DNA from: JBPYCR01 sp051846915
GTDB lineage: Bacteria; Bacillota; Bacilli; Bacillales; Amphibacillaceae
NCBI RefSeq assembly: GCF_051846915.1
Contig: NZ_JBPYCR010000006.1
Location: 65,336-129,335, forward strand
DNA: 64,000 bases
Direction of reading: 5' to 3'
Shown here: piece by piece, positions 52,449 through 61,261 of the stretch
Layout of the letters: each line of letters starts with the position of its first letter
Numbering within the stretch: the first letter of the stretch is position 1
Made by a program: the position numbers and the translations under genes
The notes under the pieces: generated by a model
What the model was told of the DNA's origin: nothing
The model's database searches: none
The model's input: only the letters and a program-made list of their open reading frames with translations

Positions 52449-52619
52449 CGCGACGTCCTATCGCAACGCCTTTGTGACCTACATCCTGTGGCCCGAACAG
52501 AATCGGGGATTTAGGCCCGCAGGAAGCGGGTCATACAGACGTTGTCACACGATGTGACGGTTTTAGTCTGTATCCTTCCCCCACCTTCACGTTTAACTTT
52601 TTCACGCATAGAGGCGGGG
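52449..52619 (+). repeat. Intergenic repeat with co-varying hairpin and GC-rich hairpin
   Basis: The 827-base gap between radC and mreB has no supported gene. This part contains a block CGACGTCCTATCGCAACGCC common in Bacillaceae repeats, a copy of the co-varying hairpin (52533-52573), and a hairpin made of CCCCCACC and GGCGGGGG (about 52579-52619). It does not share the outer arms of family A. Confidence 0.7.
52533..52573 (+). repeat. Co-varying hairpin module, copy 3
   Basis: Outer stem ATACAGAC / GTCTGTAT, left linker GTTG, inner stem TCAC / GTGA with loop ACGAT, right linker CGGTTTTA. The linkers are those of copy 1, about 13.9 kb away, while both stems differ in sequence. Confidence 0.75.
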
Positions 52620-52867
52620 GTATTTACAGCCTATTAATGCGTGATAATGGAAAGGCGATCGAAAACCTTCTATTCATATCGGTTCCCGCACAGATCATTC
52701 CAGCTTGGAAACGAATAAATTGAAGATATATTTTAAAGCTATTTCCTTTAAAAATTGCATTGTTTACGATTGTACAGTTTATAAAAGAATTTTTGTTATT
52801 CCTGAAAGTGTGCAAAAATAAACCAAATAGATCATTTCAGTAAATATGCACGCTATTTATGTGGAAC

Positions 52868-52907
52868 AAAAGCGCCACTTTCATTATTTAATTTGAAATG
52901 GCGCCAT
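52868..52907 (-). terminator. Candidate terminator of radC
   Basis: On the minus strand GGCGCCATTTCA and TGAAAGTGGCGC pair with one bulge, followed by TTTTGTT. A second hairpin (GGGTTTATCATT / AATGATAACCC) lies at 52953-52992, nearer to radC. Confidence 0.6.
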
Positions 52908-53079
52908 CTTTTACATCTATTCAATTATACGAAAAAAAGGATAAAATAGATAGGGTTATCATTTGTTTTTTAAAAAACGCAATGATAAACCCATTCAGAT
53001 ATTGTTTTAATAGCTATGATTCTTCATTGATTGCGATGCAATTTCCGTTCATTCAAGTGAGTCGAAAGTTGATTCATCC

Positions 53080-53769
53080 TCATATATAACCTTTTTCCTT
53101 TAAGGAAACAAACTTATTGTTTCCAATAATTAAATGATCGAGAAGTTCAATTCCCATCATTTTACCTGCTTGTACAAGTCGTTTTGTTACATGTATATCT
53201 TCTTGGGATGGGGCTGGATCTCCAGATGGATGGTTGTGTGCGCAAATAATGGAAGCCGCTGATCGTTTTACGGCTTCACGAAAGATTTCGCGGGGATGGA
53301 CAATCGAAGCATTTAGGCTGCCAATAAAAATCGTTTGCCTGTGCATAATCTGATTTTTAGTATTCAGAAAAAGAACGACAAAATGCTCTTGATTCAAGTT
53401 CCTCATTTCTTCCATCACATAATCAGCCCCGTCCTCGGGGGAGCGTATAATATAACTGTCATCAGGCTTATACTGGTGCATCCTCCGACCAAGCTCAATG
53501 GCAGCTAGAATAACGACACCTTTTGCGGGGCCAATCCCTTTTATTGCTGTTAACTCCTCAATCGTTGCGTCATTTAAAAGTTTTAACCCTTCAAAATGCA
53601 TTAAAACGCGATGGGACAGATCCATGACTGACTCCTGTTTCGTTCCGTTTCCCAATAAAATTGCTAGCAATTCTTGATTTGATAGATGGCTGGACCCAAG
53701 TGTTATAAGCCGTTCACGAGGACGGTCTTCCTTCGGTACATTTTTAATCATAATAGGCGATACTTTCAT
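53080..53769 (-). CDS. radC: DNA repair protein RadC (JAB/MPN domain)
   Basis: The 229-residue protein has N-terminal helix-hairpin-helix motifs (AIKGIGPAKG) and the JAMM metal site HNHPSGDPAPS (178-188). Its true biochemical role is unsettled. Start ATG 53769 is eight bases after AGGAGG. In B. subtilis maf lies between spoIIB and radC; it is absent here. Confidence 0.96.
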   Translation of the reverse strand: MKVSPIMIKNVPKEDRPRERLITLGSSHLSNQELLAILLGNGTKQESVMDLSHRVLMHFEGLKLLNDATIEELTAIKGIGPAKGVVILAAIELGRRMHQYKPDDSYIIRSPEDGADYVMEEMRNLNQEHFVVLFLNTKNQIMHRQTIFIGSLNASIVHPREIFREAVKRSAASIICAHNHPSGDPAPSQEDIHVTKRLVQAGKMMGIELLDHLIIGNNKFVSLKEKGYI

Positions 53770-53784
53770 CAAAAAGTCCTCCTT

Positions 53785-53820
53785 GTATTTAACTTATCAT
53801 TATTTTATCGAGTTAAATAC
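53785..53820. other. Inverted repeat upstream of radC
   Basis: GTATTTAACT (53785-53794) and AGTTAAATAC (53811-53820) are perfect 10-base arms with a 16-base spacer, 16 bases before the radC start. It could be an operator or a weak terminator; it does not resemble a LexA box. Confidence 0.55.
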
Positions 53821-53943
53821 TTTTGAACCAATTGATAATTACGCATGATGAAAATGTTCCTGTACAGTATATTTGATAAATCTCCTAATAAAAATAAAAT
53901 TATGTGACTTATTTCAAGTAAAGATTGGCATTTTGCGGATCAT

Positions 53944-54792
53944 CTAACGATCTAATGCTTCATCAAAAAGTTTCCATATTTCCAAAAGAGAAAAACGTAT
54001 TTCAGCATCACTCATTTGTCCGGACTTTTGAAGAAAATCATTCGTTTTAGTTTGTAGCGGTTTATAAGAATCCTTATTAATTGATTCATCTTCCAATAGT
54101 TTTTGCCAATCAAGAATGGCCTGTTTTTGTTGCTCGCCTGATGTCTCCAAAGTCAGATTCCATTTTTCCTGGAATTGCGTGAACCATTCCTTTTCTTCTT
54201 CACTTAACTCCGATTTAACTGGTTCTGTTGACCATTGCTTGGAAAATGCATCCAATTCACTTTCTTTTATTGCTCGGACTTTTTCATTCGCAATTTCTTT
54301 TGTTGCCGCTACCCCTGCCATTAAGTAATACCCATCTGCTTTATTCCAAATTATTGCATCATGCCCTGCATTTTTAAATGTATTCAGCCATTCTTCAGCG
54401 TTTTCTTTTTCCTTAAATACTCCGCCTTGCACAACATAGGCGTTCATTGATTCAATGATAGTTTCCGTTGTTTCATCTGGACCTTCATTATTTCCAATAT
54501 CAGATTCATTCGTTTGAGAAGAACTAGTACTCAATGTTTTTTGATCGTCCCCATTTTCAATCGAAGTAAATAAATTAAGCATAATACTGCCTAAAACAAT
54601 CCCAATAGCTACGGCAGAAAGACTTGCAATAATAAATGGCTTCAGACGTTTTCCTGAGCGTTTCGTACTTTTTCCTTTTTTATTAATTTCGTGATCATCC
54701 AGACTCGATATAACAGGAATAGAACCTTCATTTTTGATTTTTCCGTTTTCTGACTCATGCTTATCATTTGATTTGTTTGGACGTTTATTCAT
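53944..54792 (-). CDS. spoIIB: SpoIIB-like SPOR domain protein
   Basis: The 282-residue protein has a charged cytoplasmic N terminus, one membrane helix (about 45-68), a polar linker and a SPOR domain (about 115-175, AYVVQGGVFKEKENAEEWLN), which binds denuded septal glycan. SpoIIB helps septal peptidoglycan dissolution at the start of engulfment. The name rests on domain order and position between radC and folC. ATG 54792 is four bases after GGTGGAG. Confidence 0.82.
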   Translation of the reverse strand: MNKRPNKSNDKHESENGKIKNEGSIPVISSLDDHEINKKGKSTKRSGKRLKPFIIASLSAVAIGIVLGSIMLNLFTSIENGDDQKTLSTSSSQTNESDIGNNEGPDETTETIIESMNAYVVQGGVFKEKENAEEWLNTFKNAGHDAIIWNKADGYYLMAGVAATKEIANEKVRAIKESELDAFSKQWSTEPVKSELSEEEKEWFTQFQEKWNLTLETSGEQQKQAILDWQKLLEDESINKDSYKPLQTKTNDFLQKSGQMSDAEIRFSLLEIWKLFDEALDR

Positions 54793-54909
54793 TTGCTCCA
54801 CCAACTTTGCTAGAATAGTATGATTTTAAATCTAGCATAATTGATATAAAAAGTAAGTAATATTTTGTCAGCAATCTATTAAATCGTTCTACAGTAATTG
54901 CGCTTTTTT

Positions 54910-56178
54910 TTATATTGAAGATTGAAGTAAATACTGCCTAACGATAGATATAAAATGTAATGAGCCAGCAATATAATATATCGTTCCATCATCATGTTCA
55001 CATATTTCATCCATTAATGATTTCCAATCTGCCCGTACAATAATATCTTCCCCAGTAAATTCAGATATACCGGCAGCCCGTGAATGATCAAAGGTTGTGC
55101 CGATAATCGTCGGAAAAACTTTTTTGAATTTAAATATCATCGTTTGTATGTCTTTATCTTTATACGCAGCAAAAACTAGCTTCCTCTTTTCATTTGGACG
55201 AGACAAAACAGTTTGCAAAAAGGCATCAACACCTGCAGGATTATGTGCACCATCCACGATAATCATTGGCTTTTTATGGATTACTTCAAATCTGCCCGGT
55301 ATGATTGTTTCACTTATTCCTTCCAAAGCTTTATTCCACATGATGGAATAACCAGACTTCTCCAATATTGTTAAAGCCATTAGTGCTATCGATGCGTTAT
55401 GGATTTGATGTTCACCGGCCAGCTGAATATGGACATTAAAATTCTTTTCTCCTTGCCAACGAAAGGTTTGACCATTATTATCCGGTACAAGTAGCTTATA
55501 AGTAAATTGTCTACCAGGCCTATACAATTTCGCGCTTTTACTTGTGGCTTCATCTAAAACCACTTCCATCGCAATTGCATGAATAGAACCAACAACTACT
55601 GGACGATTGCTTTTTATAATACCTGCTTTATGAAGTGTGATTGCTTCAATTGTATCGCCTAAAAAAGCTGTGTGGTCTAATTCGACATTTGTGATGACGG
55701 ATAATATTGGATCAATACAGTTCGTCGTGTCGTAGCGACCACCCATACCGGATTCGATGATTGCTATATCAGAAAATTTTTCAAAGTATATAAAAGCGAC
55801 CACGGTAAGTATTTCAAATTCAGTAGGGTGTCTTTGTTCATTATCCAATTTTTGAATGGCCGGATAGATGACATTCATCGTTCTTAAAAGTTCATCTGAA
55901 CTTATCTCCGACTCATTCATAAATAGATGGCCGCGAATGCCGGTAAAACTTGGCGAAGTAAAAACACCAACATTATATCCATTCTTTCGAAGTGCATGCT
56001 TTATAAACTGAATTGTGGATCCTTTGCCATTTGTGCCGGCAACATGAACAGCGTTTATCTTTCTTTCGGGATTTCCGACTAACTGTAAAAGATCATTCAT
56101 GCGTTCCAGACCAGGTTTTATACCAAACAATTGCCTGGAAGTAAAAAAACGTTCAACTTGTGAAAATTCTTTAAACAT
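54910..56178 (-). CDS. folC: Folylpolyglutamate synthase / dihydrofolate synthase
   Basis: The 422-residue Mur ligase-like enzyme adds glutamates to folates. It has the ATP loop GTNGKGST (48-55), MGGRYDTTNCI, and the C-terminal DGAHNPAG. ATG 56178 has only a weak ribosome site (GTGGTG) but the upstream frame lacks one. In B. subtilis folC lies between valS and comC/spoIIB; comC is not found here. Confidence 0.95.
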   Translation of the reverse strand: MFKEFSQVERFFTSRQLFGIKPGLERMNDLLQLVGNPERKINAVHVAGTNGKGSTIQFIKHALRKNGYNVGVFTSPSFTGIRGHLFMNESEISSDELLRTMNVIYPAIQKLDNEQRHPTEFEILTVVAFIYFEKFSDIAIIESGMGGRYDTTNCIDPILSVITNVELDHTAFLGDTIEAITLHKAGIIKSNRPVVVGSIHAIAMEVVLDEATSKSAKLYRPGRQFTYKLLVPDNNGQTFRWQGEKNFNVHIQLAGEHQIHNASIALMALTILEKSGYSIMWNKALEGISETIIPGRFEVIHKKPMIIVDGAHNPAGVDAFLQTVLSRPNEKRKLVFAAYKDKDIQTMIFKFKKVFPTIIGTTFDHSRAAGISEFTGEDIIVRADWKSLMDEICEHDDGTIYYIAGSLHFISIVRQYLLQSSI

Positions 56179-56366
56179 AATTACACCACTTTTCTTTGTA
56201 AAAGAAGCAAGAACCATTAAAATTAGTATAGCAGGATGAAAAATGTCGTAGCAATAAAATAGACAAGTACAACTTATTACATTCTTTTAATAATGAAAAT
56301 ATAGCAGTACGTGCTGCGGGCTGAATGTTTTAATCATACCCACTTGTGTAGAAAGGAATACAAAAA

Positions 56367-57281
56367 GTGACATTACAAGGATGGATTATTTACAACGGGC
56401 AATTACAAGGGGATAAATTCCGCGATTTTGCAGAATGGATTCAAGAAGCTGCATGGAGAAAAGATAGTGAAACAATCATACTTAAAAACAATCAGTTACA
56501 CTCCTTTTTGATGAATAACGAGTTACAAATATTACAACAGGATAACTATGCCTTTCCGGACTATATCGTATTTGCAGACAAAGACATATACCTTGCCAAA
56601 CAATTGGAGTTGATGGGTATCCCGGTCTTTAATTCGTCGGAAACAATCGCCACAAGTGATGATAAGATCGCAACTTATCAAGCACTTGTCAAAAATGGGC
56701 TACCTGTTCCTAGTACCATTATTGCACCAAAGACGTATTACGCGACTAACCGAGTTGACCCGCAAATGATCGATTTTGCGATAAAAACGTTTGGATTTCC
56801 GATGATTGTAAAAGAAGCATTCGGTTCATTTGGGGAACAAGTATATTTAATACATAATAAATTAGATTTGTATGAAAAAGCAGTGGCGTTACAAGGAAAA
56901 CCTTACATGTTTCAGGAATTTATTGATTCCAGTTATGGAACGGATTTACGCCTTCAGGTTGTTGGCGATGAAGTCGTCGCAGCCATGAAACGCACCTCAC
57001 TCAACGACTTCAGAGCTAATGTAACTACAGGGGGGACAATGAAGGCGTATCAACCAACTACTGCGGAGAAGCAATTAGCAGTAGATGCAACAAAAGCAAT
57101 AGATGCAGATTTTGCCGGTATAGATTTGTTAATTGGTAAAGATAATGTTCCGATTGTTTGTGAAGTAAATTCCAACGCACATATCCGTAATATGTATGAC
57201 TGTACGAATATCAATGTAGCTGATTTTATCATTCATCATATTTTGGACCTACTGAAGGAAGGTAAGAAGTATGGATTATAA
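56367..57281 (+). CDS. RimK-type ATP-grasp ligase, first of a tandem pair
   Basis: The 304-residue protein has a pre-ATP-grasp region (1-100) and an ATP-grasp domain with VKEAFGSFGEQ (Lys149), FQEF (182-185), DLRLQVVGDEVVAAMKR (193-209), DFRANVTTGG (214-223) and metal ligands Glu266 and Asn268 in CEVNSN. This is the RimK/LysX pattern, so it likely joins an amino acid to a carboxylate; the substrate is unknown. It starts at GTG 56367 after AAAGGAA. It overlaps the second gene by 11 bases. Both are on the strand opposite to folC and valS. Confidence 0.85.
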   Translation: MTLQGWIIYNGQLQGDKFRDFAEWIQEAAWRKDSETIILKNNQLHSFLMNNELQILQQDNYAFPDYIVFADKDIYLAKQLELMGIPVFNSSETIATSDDKIATYQALVKNGLPVPSTIIAPKTYYATNRVDPQMIDFAIKTFGFPMIVKEAFGSFGEQVYLIHNKLDLYEKAVALQGKPYMFQEFIDSSYGTDLRLQVVGDEVVAAMKRTSLNDFRANVTTGGTMKAYQPTTAEKQLAVDATKAIDADFAGIDLLIGKDNVPIVCEVNSNAHIRNMYDCTNINVADFIIHHILDLLKEGKKYGL

Positions 57282-58128
57282 CGGGTGGCTTATTTATACT
57301 GAGAAAGATGCACTCGAAAACAAGTCATATATTGATTGGTTTATACATGAAGCAAAATTGCAAAACATATCTCTAACGTTAATACTACGAGAAGAATTGA
57401 CATTTGCTTTTGTTAAACAAAATCGACTATTGATGTATAATAACAAACCTATCGAACTGCCGGAGTTTGCTGTCGTAAGAACCATTGAACCATTCATACA
57501 AATGTATCTATCGGAGCTTAAGGTTCATGTTTTCAACTCCTGCGACATTGCTCTTCTTACGAATCATAAATCGTGGACGTATCATGAAGCAAGGAAATTG
57601 AATATCCCCATGGTGGACACGTTTTTTCTAACGAATGGAAACAACCAACAAACTCCACCTCTGCCATACCCCTTTGTCGTAAAGGATGCAACAGGTAGAG
57701 GTGGGAAGCAAGTACACTACATTACAGGTGACAAAACATGGTATAGCTGCCTTAATTCGATGCAGGCGAAAGAAGTTATTGTACAAGCATGTAACGTTAA
57801 ACTTGGTCAGGATGTACGCGTTTTTGTTGTGGGAAAGGAAATTATCGGCGCTGTTTTAAGAATAAACGATCGTGATTTTCGAGCCAATTATAAGCTTGGC
57901 GGTGCTGCAGTTTGGTATGATTTGCGTACGGAAGACCGCATTATGATACAGAGGATAGTTGACCATTTCGACTTTGATCTTGTCGGGATTGATTTTTTAA
58001 TTGGACAAAATGAGGAACTGCTTTTCAATGAAATAGAAGATGTTGTTGGTTCGAGAATTTTAAGTGCTGTTAGCGATATTAATTTGTTAGGAAAATACGT
58101 GACACATATAAAATCACGCCTAAGCTAG
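57271..58128 (+). CDS. RimK-like ATP-grasp protein, second of a tandem pair
   Basis: The 285-residue paralogue of the preceding protein shares the N-terminal GWLIYTEK-type start, FNSCDIALLTNHK, and ATP-grasp motifs VKDATGRGG (Lys138), DVRVFVVGKEIIGAVLR (181-197) and DFRANYKLGG (202-211). The Asn of the metal site is replaced: FNEIED has Glu256 where the first protein has Asn268. It may be an altered-specificity enzyme or a partner subunit. The start ATG follows GAAGG inside the first gene. The last codons and the stop lie inside a family A repeat end. Confidence 0.82.
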   Translation: MDYNGWLIYTEKDALENKSYIDWFIHEAKLQNISLTLILREELTFAFVKQNRLLMYNNKPIELPEFAVVRTIEPFIQMYLSELKVHVFNSCDIALLTNHKSWTYHEARKLNIPMVDTFFLTNGNNQQTPPLPYPFVVKDATGRGGKQVHYITGDKTWYSCLNSMQAKEVIVQACNVKLGQDVRVFVVGKEIIGAVLRINDRDFRANYKLGGAAVWYDLRTEDRIMIQRIVDHFDFDLVGIDFLIGQNEELLFNEIEDVVGSRILSAVSDINLLGKYVTHIKSRLS

Positions 58129-58151
58129 ACAGCTACGCACAAAACTTTATG
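58121..58151 (+). repeat. Remnant of a family A repeat end
   Basis: TAAGCTAGACAGCTACGC and the following AAAACTTTAT match the 3' end of the repeats at 22459-22491 and 38982-39013. The remnant supplies the stop codon of the second ATP-grasp gene. Confidence 0.7.
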
Positions 58152-58164
58152 CTTTCTGACCTTT

Positions 58165-58206
58165 TTAAAAAATAGAGCGGAAACCTATTAGATTTCCGCT
58201 TTTCAT
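58165..58206. terminator. Bidirectional terminator between the ATP-grasp pair and valS
   Basis: AGCGGAAA (58176-58183) and TTTCCGCT (58193-58200) form an 8-bp stem with A-rich and T-rich flanks on both sides, fitting two convergent transcripts. Confidence 0.8.
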
Positions 58207-60852
58207 TTATTCACTTTTCAATTCGTTTAATCGCAGCTGCACTTTTTTCTGTTTATCCAAGTAATCTTTTTCTTTTAGTTTTTCTTCTTCAACAACTTTT
58301 TCAGGTGCCTTTTTTACAAACCCTTCATTGGCCAATTTCTTTTGTACACGTTCAACTTCTTTTGACCATTTTTCAAGTTCTTTTTCCAAGCGTTCAATTT
58401 CCTTGTCGAAATCGATTAACCCTTCTAAAGGAAGGAAAACTTCAGCACCAGTCACGACTGCCGACATCGCCTTTTCCGGAACAGTAACGTTTGTTCCAAT
58501 TGCTAACTTATCGGGATTGCAAAATTTTTCTATATACGCACGTTCGCTTTCCAATTCTTTTACAACATCGTCATTCTCAGCTTGAATAAGCAACGTAATC
58601 TGTTTGGACATTGGTGTATCGACTTCGGCGCGAATATTACGAACAGATTTAATGATCGCTACCAATCGTTTCATCTCCCTGGCAGCCTGTTCGTCATGAA
58701 ATGCAGGATTTGGTTCCGGCCATGCAGCAATCGTAATTGATTTCCCTTCATGCGGAAGATGTTGCCATATCTCTTCTGTAATAAATGGCATGTACGGATG
58801 AAGCATACGCATCGTAAAATCCAATACGTGTGCCAAAACAGACCTTGTCGTCTTCTTATCCGCTTCGTTCTCTCCATATAATGGGAGTTTTGCCATTTCA
58901 ATATACCAATCGCAAAAGTCGTCCCAAATAAAATTATATAAATATCGCCCTGCTTCGCCAAACTCATATTTATTCGTGTTTTTTGTTACTTGTTCAATCG
59001 TTTCATTCAATCTTGTTAATATCCACTTATCGGCAAGGCTCAAGTTTCCTGATAAATAAATATCCTTATGTGTAAATCCTTCCAAGTTCATTAAACAAAA
59101 GCGGGAAGCATTCCAAACTTTATTAGCAAAATTCCACGTGGACTCTACTTTTTCCCAGTAAAAACGCAAATCCTGACCCGGAGTAGATCCTGTTAACAAG
59201 AAATAGCGTAAGGAATCGGCACCGTACTTCTCAATTACATCCATCGGGTCTACACCATTACCGAGCGACTTGCTCATTTTTCTTCCTTCCGAGTCCCGGA
59301 TTAGTCCATGAATGAGTACATCCTTAAATGGCCGTTTTTCGGTAAATTCTTTTGATTGGAAGATCATCCGTGCTACCCAGAAGAAGATAATGTCATAACC
59401 TGTTACGAGTACATCCGTAGGGAAATATCTTTTGAAGTCTTCCGCTTCTTCATCTGGCCAGCCCATGGTGGAAAATGGCCAAAGCGCAGAGGAAAACCAC
59501 GTATCAAGTACATCTTCATCCTGTTGCCAATTTTCGCTGTCTGCCGGCGCTTCTTTTCCGACATAAATTTCTTGTGTTTCTTTATTATACCATGCTGGAA
59601 TCCGGTGTCCCCACCATAATTGCCGGGATATACACCAATCACGAATATTTTCCATCCAATGTAAGTAAGTTCTTTCAAAACGTTCCGGAACAAAATTTAC
59701 TTTTTCTTCACCGTTTTGCAGTTCAACTGCTGCGTCAGCAAGCGGCTGCATATGGACAAACCATTGTGTTGACAAATAGGGTTCAACGACCGCTCCACTC
59801 CGCTCTGAATGGCCAACTTGATGGACATGATCTTCTATTTTAAATAGTATGCCCATATCCTGTAAGTCTTTCACAATTTGGTTGCGACATACAAAACGAT
59901 CCAACCCTTCATATTGGCCCGCATTTTCGTTCATCGTTCCGTCTTCATGCATGATAAGTACACGCTTTAAGTTGTGACGATTACCGATTTCAAAATCATT
60001 CGGATCATGCGCGGGAGTGATTTTAACTGCTCCGGAACCGAAGTCCATATCTACATAATCATCAGCAACAATATCTATTTCCCTACCGACGATTGGCAAG
60101 ACGATTTTCTTTCCAATTAAATGCTTGTACCGTTCATCTTCCGGGTGAACAGCTACTGCTGTATCCCCCAACATCGTTTCCGGTCGTGTTGTTGCTATTT
60201 CAATCGTTTCTTCACTATCTTTGATCGGATAGCGCATATGATAAAATTTTCCTTGCACTTCTTCATAAATGACTTCAATATCTGAAAGAGCTGTTTGTGT
60301 TTGCGGATCCCAATTAATAATATACTCTCCGCGGTAAATTAATCCTTTTTCATACAGTTGAATAAAAACGTCCTGAACGGCATTGTATAAACCATCATCT
60401 AGTGTAAACCTTTCACGGGAGTAATCCAGTCCAAGGCCCAACTTTCCCCACTGACTACGAATAAAGTCGGCATATTCCTCTTTCCATTCCCAAGCCGTTT
60501 CCAAAAACTTTTCCCTTCCAAGATCATATTTATTTTGATTATTTTCTTTCAATTTTGCTTCTACCTTCGCCTGTGTCGCGATACCTGCATGATCCATTCC
60601 TGGAAGCCATAAAACATCATAACCTTGCATCCGTTTCATTCGGGCTATTGTATCCTGCATCGTTGTATCCCACGCATGTCCCAAGTGCAATCGACCAGTT
60701 ACATTTGGTGGTGGGATAACAATCGTAAAAGGCTCTTTCTCTTTATCGCCAGTTGCTTCAAAAAACTTACCTTTTACCCAAAATTGATAACGCCCTTTTT
60801 CAACCGTCTCCGGGTGATATTTAGGCGGCAGAAAGGCTTTATTTTCATTCAT
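58207..60852 (-). CDS. valS: Valyl-tRNA synthetase
   Basis: The 881-residue class Ia enzyme has the HIGH-type motif GRLHLGHAWD, the editing domain with TTRPETMLGDTAV, the KMSKS loop GRKMSKSLGNG, the anticodon domain and a C-terminal coiled-coil arm (about 815-880) typical of ValRS. It is preceded by a T-box leader. Gene order ysxE-valS-folC is as in B. subtilis. Confidence 0.98.
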   Translation of the reverse strand: MNENKAFLPPKYHPETVEKGRYQFWVKGKFFEATGDKEKEPFTIVIPPPNVTGRLHLGHAWDTTMQDTIARMKRMQGYDVLWLPGMDHAGIATQAKVEAKLKENNQNKYDLGREKFLETAWEWKEEYADFIRSQWGKLGLGLDYSRERFTLDDGLYNAVQDVFIQLYEKGLIYRGEYIINWDPQTQTALSDIEVIYEEVQGKFYHMRYPIKDSEETIEIATTRPETMLGDTAVAVHPEDERYKHLIGKKIVLPIVGREIDIVADDYVDMDFGSGAVKITPAHDPNDFEIGNRHNLKRVLIMHEDGTMNENAGQYEGLDRFVCRNQIVKDLQDMGILFKIEDHVHQVGHSERSGAVVEPYLSTQWFVHMQPLADAAVELQNGEEKVNFVPERFERTYLHWMENIRDWCISRQLWWGHRIPAWYNKETQEIYVGKEAPADSENWQQDEDVLDTWFSSALWPFSTMGWPDEEAEDFKRYFPTDVLVTGYDIIFFWVARMIFQSKEFTEKRPFKDVLIHGLIRDSEGRKMSKSLGNGVDPMDVIEKYGADSLRYFLLTGSTPGQDLRFYWEKVESTWNFANKVWNASRFCLMNLEGFTHKDIYLSGNLSLADKWILTRLNETIEQVTKNTNKYEFGEAGRYLYNFIWDDFCDWYIEMAKLPLYGENEADKKTTRSVLAHVLDFTMRMLHPYMPFITEEIWQHLPHEGKSITIAAWPEPNPAFHDEQAAREMKRLVAIIKSVRNIRAEVDTPMSKQITLLIQAENDDVVKELESERAYIEKFCNPDKLAIGTNVTVPEKAMSAVVTGAEVFLPLEGLIDFDKEIERLEKELEKWSKEVERVQKKLANEGFVKKAPEKVVEEEKLKEKDYLDKQKKVQLRLNELKSE

Positions 60853-60877
60853 ACCTGTATTCCTCCTCTAAAAATGT

Positions 60878-61145
60878 CCATTAAAAAATCTTTTCATCCT
60901 ATCAAAAGGACGAAAAGATCTGATTTCCGTGTTACCACCCTTATTTGCAAATTAAAAAACATTATTTGCACACTTATTGTCTAATAACGGCTATTTAACC
61001 GGCATTCTTCTACTATTACTTCAAAGAAGCTGCATCAAGGGTGACTTCTAAAAATTTTTCCAGGAAACTCCCACCATTGTTTCCCTCTCTGTTGGATAAT
61101 TAATTTATACTATTCCCTATCATTGCATCACACATGATTTAATTA
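60878..61145 (-). promoter_or_regulatory. T-box riboswitch leader of valS
   Basis: The complement of 60927-60941 is AGGGTGGTAACACGG, the T-box. Downstream, AGATCTTTTCGTCC pairs with GGATGAAAAGAT and is followed by a T run (60883-60920), the terminator. A GTC triplet near 61044-61049 might be the valine specifier but Stem I was not folded. Confidence 0.93.
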
Positions 61146-61151
61146 AATATA

Positions 61152-61180
61152 TTTTATCCAGTTTTTTAAATAAATGCAAA
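61152..61180 (-). promoter_or_regulatory. Candidate sigma-A promoter of valS
   Basis: Minus strand TTGCAT (61180-61175), 17 bases, TAAAAT (61157-61152). Confidence 0.55.
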
Positions 61181-61261
61181 TATAACGCTAATTGACGCAC
61201 AGATAGACCATGTTCTTACATACAATAAAAACAAGCAAAACTAAAAAGCGAGGTGATTGTT

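Noticed and set aside
52624..53089. Frames of about 63 codons on both strands in the radC-mreB gap
   Set aside because: No ribosome sites, unusual composition, and one runs into the radC coding end; most likely chance.
56218..56366. Sigma-E-like CATACCCA box before the first ATP-grasp gene
   Set aside because: The -10 is imperfect and no fitting -35 exists at 13-14 bases, so sporulation control could not be supported.
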